Source of the DNA: Arthrobacter sp. StoSoilB5
GTDB lineage: Bacteria; Actinomycetota; Actinomycetes; Actinomycetales; Micrococcaceae
Direction of reading: 5' to 3'
NCBI RefSeq assembly: GCF_019977235.1
Contig: NZ_AP024646.1
Coordinates: 496,001 to 560,000, forward strand
Length of the DNA stretch: 64,000 bases
Made by a program: the position numbers and the translations under genes. The notes under the pieces were generated by a model, which saw only the letters and a list, made by a program, of their open reading frames with translations, was not told where the DNA came from and did no database searches. Shown here in pieces: positions 43,649 to 53,034 of the stretch; position 1 is the stretch's first letter, and each line of letters starts with the position of its first letter.

Positions 43649-44479
43649 TTAGATCTGGCTCTTGAGGTCCGCCACGGAGCTCAGGATCTGGTTGGGACGG
43701 AACGGGAAGGACACGATTTCCTCACGCTGCGTGATGCCGCTAAGCACCAGGACGGTGTGCAATCCCGCTTCCATGCCGGCCACGATGTCCGTGTCCATGC
43801 GGTCGCCGATCATGGCCGTGGTCTCCGAGTGGGCGTCGATCTGGTTCATGGCAGAGCGGAACATCATGGGGTTCGGCTTGCCCACAATGTAGGGTTCGCG
43901 GCCCGTGGCCTTGGTGATCATTGCTGCTATGGCGCCGGTTGCCGGCATGGGGCCGTCCTTGGAGGGGCCGGTTGCGTCAGGGTTGGTCGCGATGAAACGG
44001 GCGCCAGCCAGGATGTGCCGGACGGCCATGGTGATCGCTTCGAAAGAGTACGTGCGGGTCTCGCCGAGTACCACGAAGTCAGGTTCGGTGTCCGTAAGGA
44101 TGAATCCGGCCTCGTGCAGGGCGGTGGTGAGGCCTGCCTCGCCGATGGTGTACGCGCGGTTGCCGGAATCAGAGGACTGGACCTGGTCCTTGAGGAACTG
44201 GGCGGTGGCCAGCGCGGACGTCCAGATGTTCTCTTCCGGAACTTCCAGTCCGGAGGCCCGGAGCCGTGCTGCGAGGTCGCGCGGGGTGAAGATGGAATTG
44301 TTGGTCAGCACAAGGAAGCGCTTGGACGTATCCACCCAGCGCTGGATGAGCTCGGCTGCTCCGGGGATTGCCTGGTTTTCATGAACCAGCACGCCGTCCA
44401 TGTCCGTGAGCCAGCATTCGATTTCGTGGCCGTTCCGGTAAACCGACGCGGACGTGTGGGGCGTGGATTCTTCTGCCAT
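43649..44479 (-). CDS. HAD-IIA phosphatase, NagD-like
   Basis: 276 residues from an ATG with CGGAGG upstream; a longer frame to 44611 is not needed. Seen: motif I WLTDMDGVLVHE (Asp26, Asp28), motif II LTNNS, motif III Lys in IVGKPNPMMF and motif IV IGDRMDTDIVAG; the C2-type cap of NagD-like enzymes lies between. Members dephosphorylate nucleotides or sugar phosphates. Same strand and adjacent to the tyrosine-type phosphatase. Confidence 0.87.
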   Translation of the reverse strand: MAEESTPHTSASVYRNGHEIECWLTDMDGVLVHENQAIPGAAELIQRWVDTSKRFLVLTNNSIFTPRDLAARLRASGLEVPEENIWTSALATAQFLKDQVQSSDSGNRAYTIGEAGLTTALHEAGFILTDTEPDFVVLGETRTYSFEAITMAVRHILAGARFIATNPDATGPSKDGPMPATGAIAAMITKATGREPYIVGKPNPMMFRSAMNQIDAHSETTAMIGDRMDTDIVAGMEAGLHTVLVLSGITQREEIVSFPFRPNQILSSVADLKSQI

Positions 44480-44769
44480 ATTTGCCTCCGGCTGGGGTTG
44501 GTCATGCACTGCCTCCCAGTCTTTCATTATTCGGGCGGGGAGACATCCCGTGTCCCTGATGGCGCCGCCTGGATCTTTCGTGTGACTTGCCTTGGATGCC
44601 GTGGACTGCACTACGCTTGGGGCGGCGCAGGCGTGCCACCACCGTGGGTCGGGGGATCGACATGGTGGATTTTTTGTGTCGCCCGCACTTCAGCAGGTCC
44701 CCTGTACTGGATCGACAACCGGTTATTCCCAGATACGCCGGTACTCAACGCGTTTGAAAGGGCCTGTCA
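44480..44769. other. Divergent intergenic region
   Basis: 290 bases between the divergent HAD and Pro/Gln-rich membrane protein genes. No supported gene, repeat or clear terminator; it must hold promoters for both sides. AAAGGG about 9 bases before the plus-strand ATG is a plausible ribosome site. Confidence 0.35.
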
Positions 44770-46053
44770 ATGAGCAACAACAATGGAGTGCCGCAGCCTC
44801 CGTACAACCCCGAGGGCGTGCCGCAGCCGCGGTACGACACCGGGCAGGATCAATATCGGCAGTATCAGCCGGGCCAGACCCAGCCGCTGTATCAGCCGGA
44901 AGCGCAGCAGCCTGCTGCAGCGCAGCCCGAGGTGCCGCAGCAGCCTGCACCCACCCAGGCTTTCTCCGCACAACAATTCCCAACGCAGCAATTCCCAACG
45001 CAGCAATTCCCAACCCAGCAGGGCCACGCTGACGGCGAGTACGCGGAAACCGTCCACCGTTACCCGCAAACGCAGCCCGGCCAGCCCGGTCCCGGTATCC
45101 CGACGCCGGGCAGCGGCTACTCTGGCCAGCCCGGCTACCCAGGTCAGCCTGGCGGACCCGGCCAGCCTGGTGGACCCGGCCAGGGCTCGGGCGACCACAA
45201 CAAGAAGGCGCTGTTCCTGATCCTCGGCGGGATCGCCGTCGTCGTGATCATTGCGCTGGTAGTCGTGTTCGCCTGGCTGATTCCTTCGGTGACAAAGCCC
45301 GTGGCCGTGGAGTCTCCCGTGCCTTCCGTCAGTGCATCCGACGAAGCTTCCGACGCAGCGGCCGAGCCTTCGGAGGACCCGTCTGCGGAGCCTTCAGGCG
45401 AGGCAACCGCCTCCTCGGAGATTCCGGAGGGTGCCATCCCGCTGCCCAGCGTGTGGGAAGAATTCGCAGGCCCAACGAACGTTCCGGCCGATGGCGATCC
45501 CTCGTTCAGCAAGTGGGTCACGGGGGAATCTTCCTTCCAGTACTTGGCCGAGTGGACCCATGACGAGTCCTTCGGGATCACCAAGGACCCCACCACTGGT
45601 GAAGAAATCCAGAAGAAGGCCCAAGGCACCGTGGAGGCGGACGGCGACGGGATTGCCCTCGCGTACGCGTTCTTCGCTGAGTCCGACGAAGGTAAGTTTG
45701 GCAAGGATCCGAAAGAGATCAAGGCTGCCATCGAGGACATCGAAGCCAGGTACAAGGGCATGACCGCCACGGAACTGCCCCAGAACCTGGTGGGCCACAA
45801 GTGCACCTCGGACTTCAAGACCTCGATGCCCGAGATCCGCGAGTTCCGCCGTGGCGCCGCTGTGGTTATTGGCTTCACCTGCACCAACGCGCGCGGCGAA
45901 GAAATCCAGGCAGTCAACCTCTTCTCAGTGACACCGTGGGGAACTCCGCAGATGCTGGGCGTCAGCGGGCACAAGACCTACTGGGATGCCCACCCCGGCC
46001 TGATGGAGCAGTTGGCCAACTCGTACCGCATCAACAAGTGGAAGATGGTCTAG
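44770..46053 (+). CDS. Pro/Gln-rich single-pass membrane protein, unknown function
   Basis: 427 residues. N-terminal 140 residues are Pro/Gln/Tyr/Gly rich and cytoplasmic, with three copies of QFPTQ encoded by a 15-bp DNA repeat (44974-45018) and GGPGQPGGPGQ; then one helix (ALFLILGGIAVVVIIALVVV) near 150-172; then a Ser/Glu/Ala-rich linker and an extracellular domain (about 220-427) with two Cys (HKCTSDF, GFTCTNA) that could form a disulfide. The layout resembles actinobacterial envelope proteins; no known domain recognised. No operon partner on its upstream side. Confidence 0.7.
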   Translation: MSNNNGVPQPPYNPEGVPQPRYDTGQDQYRQYQPGQTQPLYQPEAQQPAAAQPEVPQQPAPTQAFSAQQFPTQQFPTQQFPTQQGHADGEYAETVHRYPQTQPGQPGPGIPTPGSGYSGQPGYPGQPGGPGQPGGPGQGSGDHNKKALFLILGGIAVVVIIALVVVFAWLIPSVTKPVAVESPVPSVSASDEASDAAAEPSEDPSAEPSGEATASSEIPEGAIPLPSVWEEFAGPTNVPADGDPSFSKWVTGESSFQYLAEWTHDESFGITKDPTTGEEIQKKAQGTVEADGDGIALAYAFFAESDEGKFGKDPKEIKAAIEDIEARYKGMTATELPQNLVGHKCTSDFKTSMPEIREFRRGAAVVIGFTCTNARGEEIQAVNLFSVTPWGTPQMLGVSGHKTYWDAHPGLMEQLANSYRINKWKMV

Positions 46054-46091
46054 GCGCTCGGGCCAAGACCGGGCAGGGCTAAAGTTGAGGG

Positions 46092-46778
46092 GTGACTGAC
46101 CTTCCCCCCAACACAGCCCTGCCCACTCCCGAGGTTCCTCCAGCGGACGGCGAGGCTGAAGCGAAGCCGGAGGTCGGCGTCGGGCCTTGGGAAGGCGAAT
46201 GGCCGGGAGGCGAGCAGTGGGACCCGGACCTGCTAAGGGACGGTGACCGCCGCAACGTGGTGGACCAGTACCGGTACTGGAAGCACGAGGCGATCGTGGC
46301 GGACCTGGATTCCAAGCGGCACGAATTCCACATCGCAATCGAGAACTGGCAGCACGACCTCAACATCGGCACGGTTGTTCGTACCGCCAACGCGTTCCTC
46401 GCCAAGGAGGTCCACATCATCGGACGACGCCGGTGGAACCGTCGCGGGGCCATGGTCACTGACCGCTACCAGCACGTCCGCCACCACCCCACTGTTGAGG
46501 AATTTGTCCAGTGGGCGCAGGGGGAGGGGCTTGCCGTGATCGGCATCGATATCTTCCCGGATTCCGTGCCGCTGGAGACCTACGACCTCCCGGAGAAGTG
46601 CGTCCTGGTGTTCGGGCAGGAAGGCCCGGGCCTTACGCCCGAGGTCCATGAGGCCGCTGTTGCGACGCTTTCCATCGAGCAATTCGGCTCCACGCGTTCC
46701 ATGAATGCTGCCTCCGCTGCGGCTATCGCGATGCACGCCTGGGTGCGCCGGCACGTGTTCAAGCAGCCCGTCTCGTAG
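46092..46778 (+). CDS. TrmH/SpoU-family RNA 2'-O-methyltransferase
   Basis: 228 residues from a GTG. SPOUT (trefoil-knot) methyltransferase: motif 1 NIGTVVRTANAFLAKEVHII, motif 2 CVLVFGQEGPGLTPE, motif 3 LSIEQFGSTRSMNAASAAAI. SAM-dependent modification of tRNA or rRNA. A 45-residue acidic/Pro-rich N-terminal tail precedes the domain. It begins 38 bases after the membrane-protein gene and may be co-transcribed. The repeat and IS element begin just past its stop. Confidence 0.85.
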   Translation: MTDLPPNTALPTPEVPPADGEAEAKPEVGVGPWEGEWPGGEQWDPDLLRDGDRRNVVDQYRYWKHEAIVADLDSKRHEFHIAIENWQHDLNIGTVVRTANAFLAKEVHIIGRRRWNRRGAMVTDRYQHVRHHPTVEEFVQWAQGEGLAVIGIDIFPDSVPLETYDLPEKCVLVFGQEGPGLTPEVHEAAVATLSIEQFGSTRSMNAASAAAIAMHAWVRRHVFKQPVS

Positions 46779-46783
46779 CCCTC

Positions 46784-46828
46784 CCGCCGAGTTGGCATTT
46801 GATGACAGTCCCGCAGCTCGGGATTGTC
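46784..46828. repeat. Outer half of palindromic repeat E (left) with target duplication
   Basis: The stretch GAGTTGGCATTTGATGACAG continuing with TCCCGCAGCTCGGGATTGTC; the last 15 bases (46814-46828) recur exactly at 48209-48223, as expected for a target duplication around the IS. All 45 bases are repeated in inverse at 50643-50687. Confidence 0.8.
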
Positions 46829-48208
46829 TGTGGAGTCTCATGACTTAATGGACACTTCTGTCTCAGGACATCGTGGACAGTGTGTCTCGGGACATCGTGG
46901 GCACTTGTGCGGGTTTTGCTCGTTCCATGAGCGAACTCAAACCCGATATGAAGGTCCGGTATCTTGTCGCCTCGTGGCCTGAGGAGAGTCCTCGAGGTGC
47001 CGTGGCAGCCTTCTGCCGCGAGCACAACGTCTCACGGTCTTGGTTCTATAAGGTCAGGGCCGCTGCGGTGTCGGGTGGGCCGGCACAAGCGATGGCTATG
47101 CGTTCGACCAAGCCACGTACCAGCCCTAACGCTACTCCCGCAGGGGTCACCGCGTTGGCTTTGCATGTGAGGGAAGCGTTGGAGGCCCAAGGCCATGACC
47201 ATGGGCCTTTGAGCGTTCAGGCAAGGATGCGCCGGGACGGTGTGGAACCGCCGTCCCGGGCAACGCTTGCCCGGCTCTTTACCAAGGCCGGCATGGTGGT
47301 TCCGGAGCCGCGGAAGAAGCCTCGAAGCGCTTACCGCCGGTTCGTATATCCCGCACCGAACTGTTGCTGGCAGATCGACGCCACGGAATGGCAGCTGGAA
47401 AACGGGCGGAAGGTTGTGATTTTCCAGCTCATTGATGATCATTCACGCTTGGCCTTGGCGTCACTGGTTGCGGCCGGAGAAACGAGCGAAGCGGCCCTGC
47501 GGGTGGTCAAACATGCCATCAGTAAACACGGGGTTCCCCGGAAGTTTCTCTCCGACAACGGCATGGCCCTGAACCCCACACGCAGGGGACGAAGCGGGGC
47601 ATTGGTGGACTACCTGAGATCTCTCGGAGTCGAACCGATCACGGGCAAGCCCTACAAGCCCACCACCCAGGGCAAGAACGAACGATTCCACCGCACACTG
47701 CACCGGTTTCTGCACAAGCAAAAACCGGCTTCAACGATCAAGGATCTTCAAGCCCAGGTCGACACCTTCGACCACTACTACAACACCGAGCGTGAACATC
47801 AGGCACTGCCGGCCCGAATGACTCCCCAACAGGCTTGGGAAGCCACCGAGAAAGTGCCCGCCCCCTCGGTCCCCGTGATCTCTGAGATCAAAACCCAGAT
47901 CCGGCGAACCGTACGAAGAACCGTCAGCCGCCTGGGCGTCGTCACGGTCGTGGGCACGCACTTCCAAGTAGGCAGAGACCGCGCCGGAGAAACAATCCAC
48001 ATCCTCTACGACGCACAACGCATCATGTTCTTCGACGGGCACGGAACCGAAATCATTTCCCATCCGCGCCCGCCAAGAGGAACCAAATACATAGGCAACA
48101 ACAAACCCCGCGGCTTCATGGCGAACCAAGTGTCCACGACGTCATGAGACATACAGTGTCCACGAAGTCCTGAGACTCGAAGTGTCCTCAATGTCCTGAG
48201 ACATGACA
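46829..48208 (+). mobile_element. IS481-type insertion sequence, copy 1 (1380 bp)
   Basis: Ends TGTGGAGTCTCATGAC and, inverted, TGTCATGTCTCAGGAC: related termini of the TG...CA type. Each end carries three iterated copies of a GTCTCA-GAC-N-TGGACAC-like motif, probably transposase binding sites. A 15-base direct repeat flanks the element. It carries one transposase gene and is nearly identical to copy 2 in the opposite orientation. Confidence 0.88.
46927..48147 (+). CDS. IS481-type DDE transposase, copy 1
   Basis: 406 residues from the ATG at 46927; a GTG at 46873 is in frame but reads through the terminal repeat. N-terminal helix-turn-helix (GAVAAFCREHNVSRSWFYKV), then an rve integrase core with DDE residues in CCWQIDATEW (Asp), FLSDNGMALNP (Asp) and QGKNERFHRTLHRFL (Glu). 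Full length with no frameshift, so apparently active. It differs from copy 2 by one residue: Ser here versus Asn in KKPR(S/N)AYRR. Confidence 0.9.
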   Translation: MSELKPDMKVRYLVASWPEESPRGAVAAFCREHNVSRSWFYKVRAAAVSGGPAQAMAMRSTKPRTSPNATPAGVTALALHVREALEAQGHDHGPLSVQARMRRDGVEPPSRATLARLFTKAGMVVPEPRKKPRSAYRRFVYPAPNCCWQIDATEWQLENGRKVVIFQLIDDHSRLALASLVAAGETSEAALRVVKHAISKHGVPRKFLSDNGMALNPTRRGRSGALVDYLRSLGVEPITGKPYKPTTQGKNERFHRTLHRFLHKQKPASTIKDLQAQVDTFDHYYNTEREHQALPARMTPQQAWEATEKVPAPSVPVISEIKTQIRRTVRRTVSRLGVVTVVGTHFQVGRDRAGETIHILYDAQRIMFFDGHGTEIISHPRPPRGTKYIGNNKPRGFMANQVSTTS

Positions 48209-48242
48209 CAGCTCGGGATTGTCATTAAGTGCCATCTCGATG
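48209..48242. repeat. Target duplication and inner half of repeat E (left)
   Basis: CAGCTCGGGATTGTC (48209-48223) repeats the left flank; it continues ATTAAGTGCCATCTCG. Joined to 46784-46828 without the IS it makes a nearly perfect long palindrome (CGAG-TTGGCATTTGATGACA paired with TGTCATTAAGTGCCATCTCG-like arms). Confidence 0.75.
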
Positions 48243-48306
48243 AGCCCCGGAAGCTGCAGCCTGTGGATAACCTCCCGGAGGCCAGCATGGGCAGCAAAAA
48301 TGAGGC

Positions 48307-49239
48307 ATGCGCAGAGCAATGCTTCCGGATCAGCTGACCGCGGGGTCCTTCTCTGTTCGCGCGTCGGACAAGGCTGGCGTGACCCGGTCCCGGACCCGTG
48401 CCAAGGATCTGCTGCTGGTATCCCGGGGGATCCGGATTCCGGCCCTGTCCGAGGCTTCCGGAGCCTCGGCCCTGCGGGCCTACACCGACCTGGATGATTC
48501 CTCCATCCTCGTCTCGTTATCGGCGGCCAGGATCTGGGGTGTCCCGTTGCCGGGCAATCGCAGCGGGGACTGGCGCATTCACCTCGCCCGGCGGAAGGGG
48601 TTTAGTTTTCCCCGTCGGGTCAACGTGGCGGGACACCTCCTTAGCCTTCTTCCAGAGGAGGCCGTTGAGTACGACGGCGTCAGGCTCACCTCGCCTGCGC
48701 GGACGTGGTTGGACTTGGCTTCACAGCTGGACTTGGAGGACCTGGTTGCAGCGGGCGATTTCATCGTCTGCTCCCACGGCGAGGACTTCCCCGTCCCCAA
48801 AGCGGCTTTGTGCAGCATTGATGAACTGACGGAGATCGTGGGCCGCCACGCAGGCATGCGCGGAGTGCGGACGGCCCGTGCCGCACTGGGACTCATCCGT
48901 GTGGGGGCAGATTCTGCGCCGGAAACGCTGATGCGGTTGGCAGTAGTCGACGCGAACCTGCCGGAACCCGTGCTCAACCACATTGTCCGTGATGCCCTTG
49001 GCCGTCCAGTGTTGTGGCCGGACGCCGCCTACCTTGAGTACCGGATCTCCCTTCAATACGACGGACAACACCATGGCGGCGCAGACCAGCACCTCAGGGA
49101 CATCCAACGCCAGGAAAACTCCCTCTCCCATGGCTGGCTGGAAGTCCGGATCTCCAAGCACGACCTCGAAGGTGAGCGGCCCGCCGTCGTACATAAAGTC
49201 CGCCGCGCGCTCCAAAGCCGCGGCTGGTGCGCGAGATGA
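48307..49239 (+). CDS. AbiEi-like/DUF559 nuclease-fold protein between the two IS copies
   Basis: 310 residues from an ATG (48319 is another). The N-terminal part (FSVRASDKAGVTRSRTRAKD, then SASLSAARIWGVPLP-type residues, then VRLTSPARTWLDLASQL) resembles the common actinobacterial AbiEi-antitoxin-like family; the C-terminal third (EYRISLQYDGQHHGGADQHL, RDIQRQENSLSHGW) matches the DUF559/Vsr-like endonuclease fold with Asp, Gln and Arg positions. Such genes are frequent, often stand-alone, and of unknown function. Its location between inverted IS copies and two half-repeats suggests it may be mobile. Confidence 0.65.
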   Translation: MRRAMLPDQLTAGSFSVRASDKAGVTRSRTRAKDLLLVSRGIRIPALSEASGASALRAYTDLDDSSILVSLSAARIWGVPLPGNRSGDWRIHLARRKGFSFPRRVNVAGHLLSLLPEEAVEYDGVRLTSPARTWLDLASQLDLEDLVAAGDFIVCSHGEDFPVPKAALCSIDELTEIVGRHAGMRGVRTARAALGLIRVGADSAPETLMRLAVVDANLPEPVLNHIVRDALGRPVLWPDAAYLEYRISLQYDGQHHGGADQHLRDIQRQENSLSHGWLEVRISKHDLEGERPAVVHKVRRALQSRGWCAR

Positions 49240-49262
49240 CACTTAATGACAATGGCAGCGCG
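49230..49262. repeat. Inner half of repeat E (right)
   Basis: GCGAGATGACACTTAATGAC then AATGGCAGCGCG, a mirror image of the inner half at 48221-48242. The last 15 bases before the IS (GACAATGGCAGCGCG) share only GACAAT with the expected duplication (GACAATCCCGAGCTG), so copy 2 has no clean target repeat. Confidence 0.65.
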
Positions 49263-50642
49263 TGTCATGTCTCAGGACATTGAGGACACTTCGAGTCTCA
49301 GGACTTCGTGGACACTGTATGTCTCATGACGTCGTGGACACTTGGTTCGCCATGAAGCCGCGGGGTTTGTTGTTGCCTATGTATTTGGTTCCTCTTGGCG
49401 GGCGCGGATGGGAAATGATTTCGGTTCCGTGCCCGTCGAAGAACATGATGCGTTGTGCGTCGTAGAGGATGTGGATTGTTTCTCCGGCGCGGTCTCTGCC
49501 TACTTGGAAGTGCGTGCCCACGACCGTGACGACGCCCAGGCGGCTGACGGTTCTTCGTACGGTTCGCCGGATCTGGGTTTTGATCTCAGAGATCACGGGG
49601 ACCGAGGGGGCGGGCACTTTCTCGGTGGCTTCCCAAGCCTGTTGGGGAGTCATTCGGGCCGGCAGTGCCTGATGTTCACGCTCGGTGTTGTAGTAGTGGT
49701 CGAAGGTGTCGACCTGGGCTTGAAGATCCTTGATCGTTGAAGCCGGTTTTTGCTTGTGCAGAAACCGGTGCAGTGTGCGGTGGAATCGTTCGTTCTTGCC
49801 CTGGGTGGTGGGCTTGTAGGGCTTGCCCGTGATCGGTTCGACTCCGAGAGATCTCAGGTAGTCCACCAATGCCCCGCTTCGTCCCCTGCGTGTGGGGTTC
49901 AGGGCCATGCCGTTGTCGGAGAGAAACTTCCGGGGAACCCCGTGTTTACTGATGGCATGTTTGACCACCCGCAGGGCCGCTTCGCTCGTTTCTCCGGCCG
50001 CAACCAGTGACGCCAAGGCCAAGCGTGAATGATCATCAATGAGCTGGAAAATCACAACCTTCCGCCCGTTTTCCAGCTGCCATTCCGTGGCGTCGATCTG
50101 CCAGCAACAGTTCGGTGCGGGATATACGAACCGGCGGTAAGCGTTTCGAGGCTTCTTCCGCGGCTCCGGAACCACCATGCCGGCCTTGGTAAAGAGCCGG
50201 GCAAGCGTTGCCCGGGACGGCGGTTCCACACCGTCCCGGCGCATCCTTGCCTGAACGCTCAAAGGCCCATGGTCATGGCCTTGGGCCTCCAACGCTTCCC
50301 TCACATGCAAAGCCAACGCGGTGACCCCTGCGGGAGTAGCGTTAGGGCTGGTACGTGGCTTGGTCGAACGCATAGCCATCGCTTGTGCCGGCCCACCCGA
50401 CACCGCAGCGGCCCTGACCTTATAGAACCAAGACCGTGAGACGTTGTGCTCGCGGCAGAAGGCTGCCACGGCACCTCGAGGACTCTCCTCAGGCCACGAG
50501 GCGACAAGATACCGGACCTTCATATCGGGTTTGAGTTCGCTCATGGAACGAGCAAAACCCGCACAAGTGCCCACGATGTCCCGAGACACACTGTCCACGA
50601 TGTCCTGAGACAGAAGTGTCCATTAAGTCATGAGACTCCACA
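49263..50642 (-). mobile_element. IS481-type insertion sequence, copy 2 (1380 bp, inverted)
   Basis: Same length and the same end sequences as copy 1, reversed. Including 45 flanking bases on the outer side the two copies form a 1425-bp inverted repeat (46784-48208 and 49263-50687). One base difference was found in the transposase reading (G to A, Ser to Asn). Confidence 0.88.
49324..50544 (-). CDS. IS481-type DDE transposase, copy 2
   Basis: 406 residues, identical to copy 1 except Asn for Ser in the KKPRNAYRR stretch just before the integrase core. Intact. The start ATG at 50544 is chosen as for copy 1. DDE residues are all present. Confidence 0.9.
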   Translation of the reverse strand: MSELKPDMKVRYLVASWPEESPRGAVAAFCREHNVSRSWFYKVRAAAVSGGPAQAMAMRSTKPRTSPNATPAGVTALALHVREALEAQGHDHGPLSVQARMRRDGVEPPSRATLARLFTKAGMVVPEPRKKPRNAYRRFVYPAPNCCWQIDATEWQLENGRKVVIFQLIDDHSRLALASLVAAGETSEAALRVVKHAISKHGVPRKFLSDNGMALNPTRRGRSGALVDYLRSLGVEPITGKPYKPTTQGKNERFHRTLHRFLHKQKPASTIKDLQAQVDTFDHYYNTEREHQALPARMTPQQAWEATEKVPAPSVPVISEIKTQIRRTVRRTVSRLGVVTVVGTHFQVGRDRAGETIHILYDAQRIMFFDGHGTEIISHPRPPRGTKYIGNNKPRGFMANQVSTTS

Positions 50643-50687
50643 GACAATCCCGAGCTGCGGGACTGTCATCAAATGCCAACTCGGCGG
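50643..50687. repeat. Outer half of palindromic repeat E (right)
   Basis: GACAATCCCGAGCTGCGGGA then CTGTCATCAAATGCCAACTC then GGCGG: the exact reverse complement of 46784-46828. The IS end sits at the same base of the repeat on both sides. Confidence 0.8.
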
Positions 50688-50812
50688 AAGTGTTAAGAGC
50701 CCCAGTGACCCGAAACACGGCGTCCCGGCGGATATCGCTAGGATGGGTGCTAGCCGTAAGCGGTCTACTCCAGGGTTACCAACCCACAGACGAATTCAGC
50801 ATAGGAGTCACC

Positions 50813-51831
<1,019 letters not shown>

Positions 51832-51832
<1 letters not shown>

Positions 51833-52254
51833 TGTCCGACGAATTCCGGAAGAACCTGATGGGGCCGGAGCCCACGCTCCTGCCCGCCGAAACCGAGGTC
51901 TACCAGCACCTGGCTCTCGGCAAGGAAGCGCTGGACCTCGTGGAGAAAAACCCCACGTCGTCCCTTCTGTGGGCAATCCTTGCCGAGGAAGCCTGGGCTG
52001 AGGGCCGGACCATCGACTCCTACGCTTACGCCCGGGTCGGCTACCACCGCGGACTCGACTCGCTCCGCCGCAACGGATGGCGCGGTGTCGGCCCCATTCC
52101 GTGGGAGCACGAGCCCAACCAGGGCTTCCTGCGTGCCCTCTACGCGCTGGGTCGTGCGGCAGCTGCTATCGGCGAACCTGAAGAGCCCGAGCGGATTGAG
52201 AAGTTCCTGAACGACTCGGACCCCAAGGCCAAAGCAGCGATCGAAGCCAGCTAA
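51832..52254 (+). CDS. DUF3151 family protein
   Basis: 140 residues, conserved in actinobacteria and commonly next to fba. Seen: KNLMGPEPTLLP at the N terminus, LWAILAEEAWAEG, YAYARVGYHRGLDSLRRNGW (then RGVGPIPWEHEPNQGFLRAL). Cytosolic, mostly helical, TPR-like spacing. Its ATG shares a base with the fba stop codon (TAATG), so it is translationally coupled. Function unknown. Confidence 0.85.
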
Positions 52255-52278
52255 GGCGGTCACCGCGCCACTGCAGCA

Positions 52279-52327
52279 AACGACGACGGCGGCCCTCACC
52301 AAAAAGGTGGGGGCCGCCGTCGTCGTT
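52279..52327. terminator. Long GC-rich terminator after the fba unit
   Basis: AACGACGACGGCGGCC..CACC, loop AAAAA, GGTG..GGCCGCCGTCGTCGTT: about 20 paired bases. It lies between the DUF3151 gene and the convergent gene at 52402 and probably serves both. There is no long T run. Confidence 0.75.
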
Positions 52328-52401
52328 AGCTCGTTGTGGGGCCCGCTTTGCGTGCCTGGGCGCGTGCCAGGGGCGCAGAGCGGGCCCCGAAAGGCCGGAG
52401 A

Positions 52402-53034
52402 CTAAGCCTTGCGCGGGATGCCCGTGCGCGCCATTGCCTCGGCGTAGGCGCCGTGGATGGCATCGAGGTATTCCTGCTGGCGGGCGGGTGTACCGGCGAA
52501 GGAGCGGCCACCAAGGGAACGGACCTTGAAGGTCTTGAATCCGCGCCGGGCGATGCTGGCAGGCGCGGCCTTCATCAATTGGTCGGCAAGGCGGTGTGCC
52601 TCATTGCCGTGTGCCACAAGTGCGGAAGTGCGAGGCAGGATGGCGAGCAGGCGCAGGAGCGGCTTTAGGCCTTCGGTGATGTTGGCCGGCGTCAGCTTGC
52701 CCGGTTCCTCGTTGGGCTCGATCCATGGGTACGCGTTCCACGGCATCATGAGCTCGGGGCGGAGACCCAACTGCCACTGCATGCCGAGCATCCGGGTGGT
52801 TGCTTCTTCGTCACCCGGGGTGATGAAACCCTCACCGGTGTTGGTGCGCTGGTTGGAGAAAAGGCTGACGATGCGGCAGTCATCCATGCTGTGGGCGGGG
52901 TCGATGTAGAGGACCTCGCTGCCCGGCTTCTGCTCCTTGATGGAGTCGCACAGCTCGTTGACCTCGGCGATGTGCGATTCGTAGCGGCGGTTCCAGAGGA
53001 TTTCTTCGGGTGATTCAGTCGCCAGTTCTTGCAT
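52402..53034 (-). CDS. Uracil-DNA-glycosylase-superfamily-like protein
   Basis: 210 residues, soluble. Motifs resemble the UDG fold: EVLYIDPAHSMDDCRIVSLF and GEGFITPGDEEATTRML in the first half, MMPWNAYPWIEP in the middle, GLKPLLRLLAILPRTSALVA, and a possible C-terminal RSLGGRSFAGTPARQQEY. The strict family catalytic motifs are not all clear, so base-excision activity is only suggested. It is convergent with the fba unit and divergent from purA. Confidence 0.55.
   Translation of the reverse strand: MQELATESPEEILWNRRYESHIAEVNELCDSIKEQKPGSEVLYIDPAHSMDDCRIVSLFSNQRTNTGEGFITPGDEEATTRMLGMQWQLGLRPELMMPWNAYPWIEPNEEPGKLTPANITEGLKPLLRLLAILPRTSALVAHGNEAHRLADQLMKAAPASIARRGFKTFKVRSLGGRSFAGTPARQQEYLDAIHGAYAEAMARTGIPRKA

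Noticed and set aside
46829..50642. True composite transposon with its own target duplication
   Set aside because: The outer flanks are inverted, not direct, copies, so they are not a target duplication of the whole unit; copy 1 has its own 15-base direct repeat instead.
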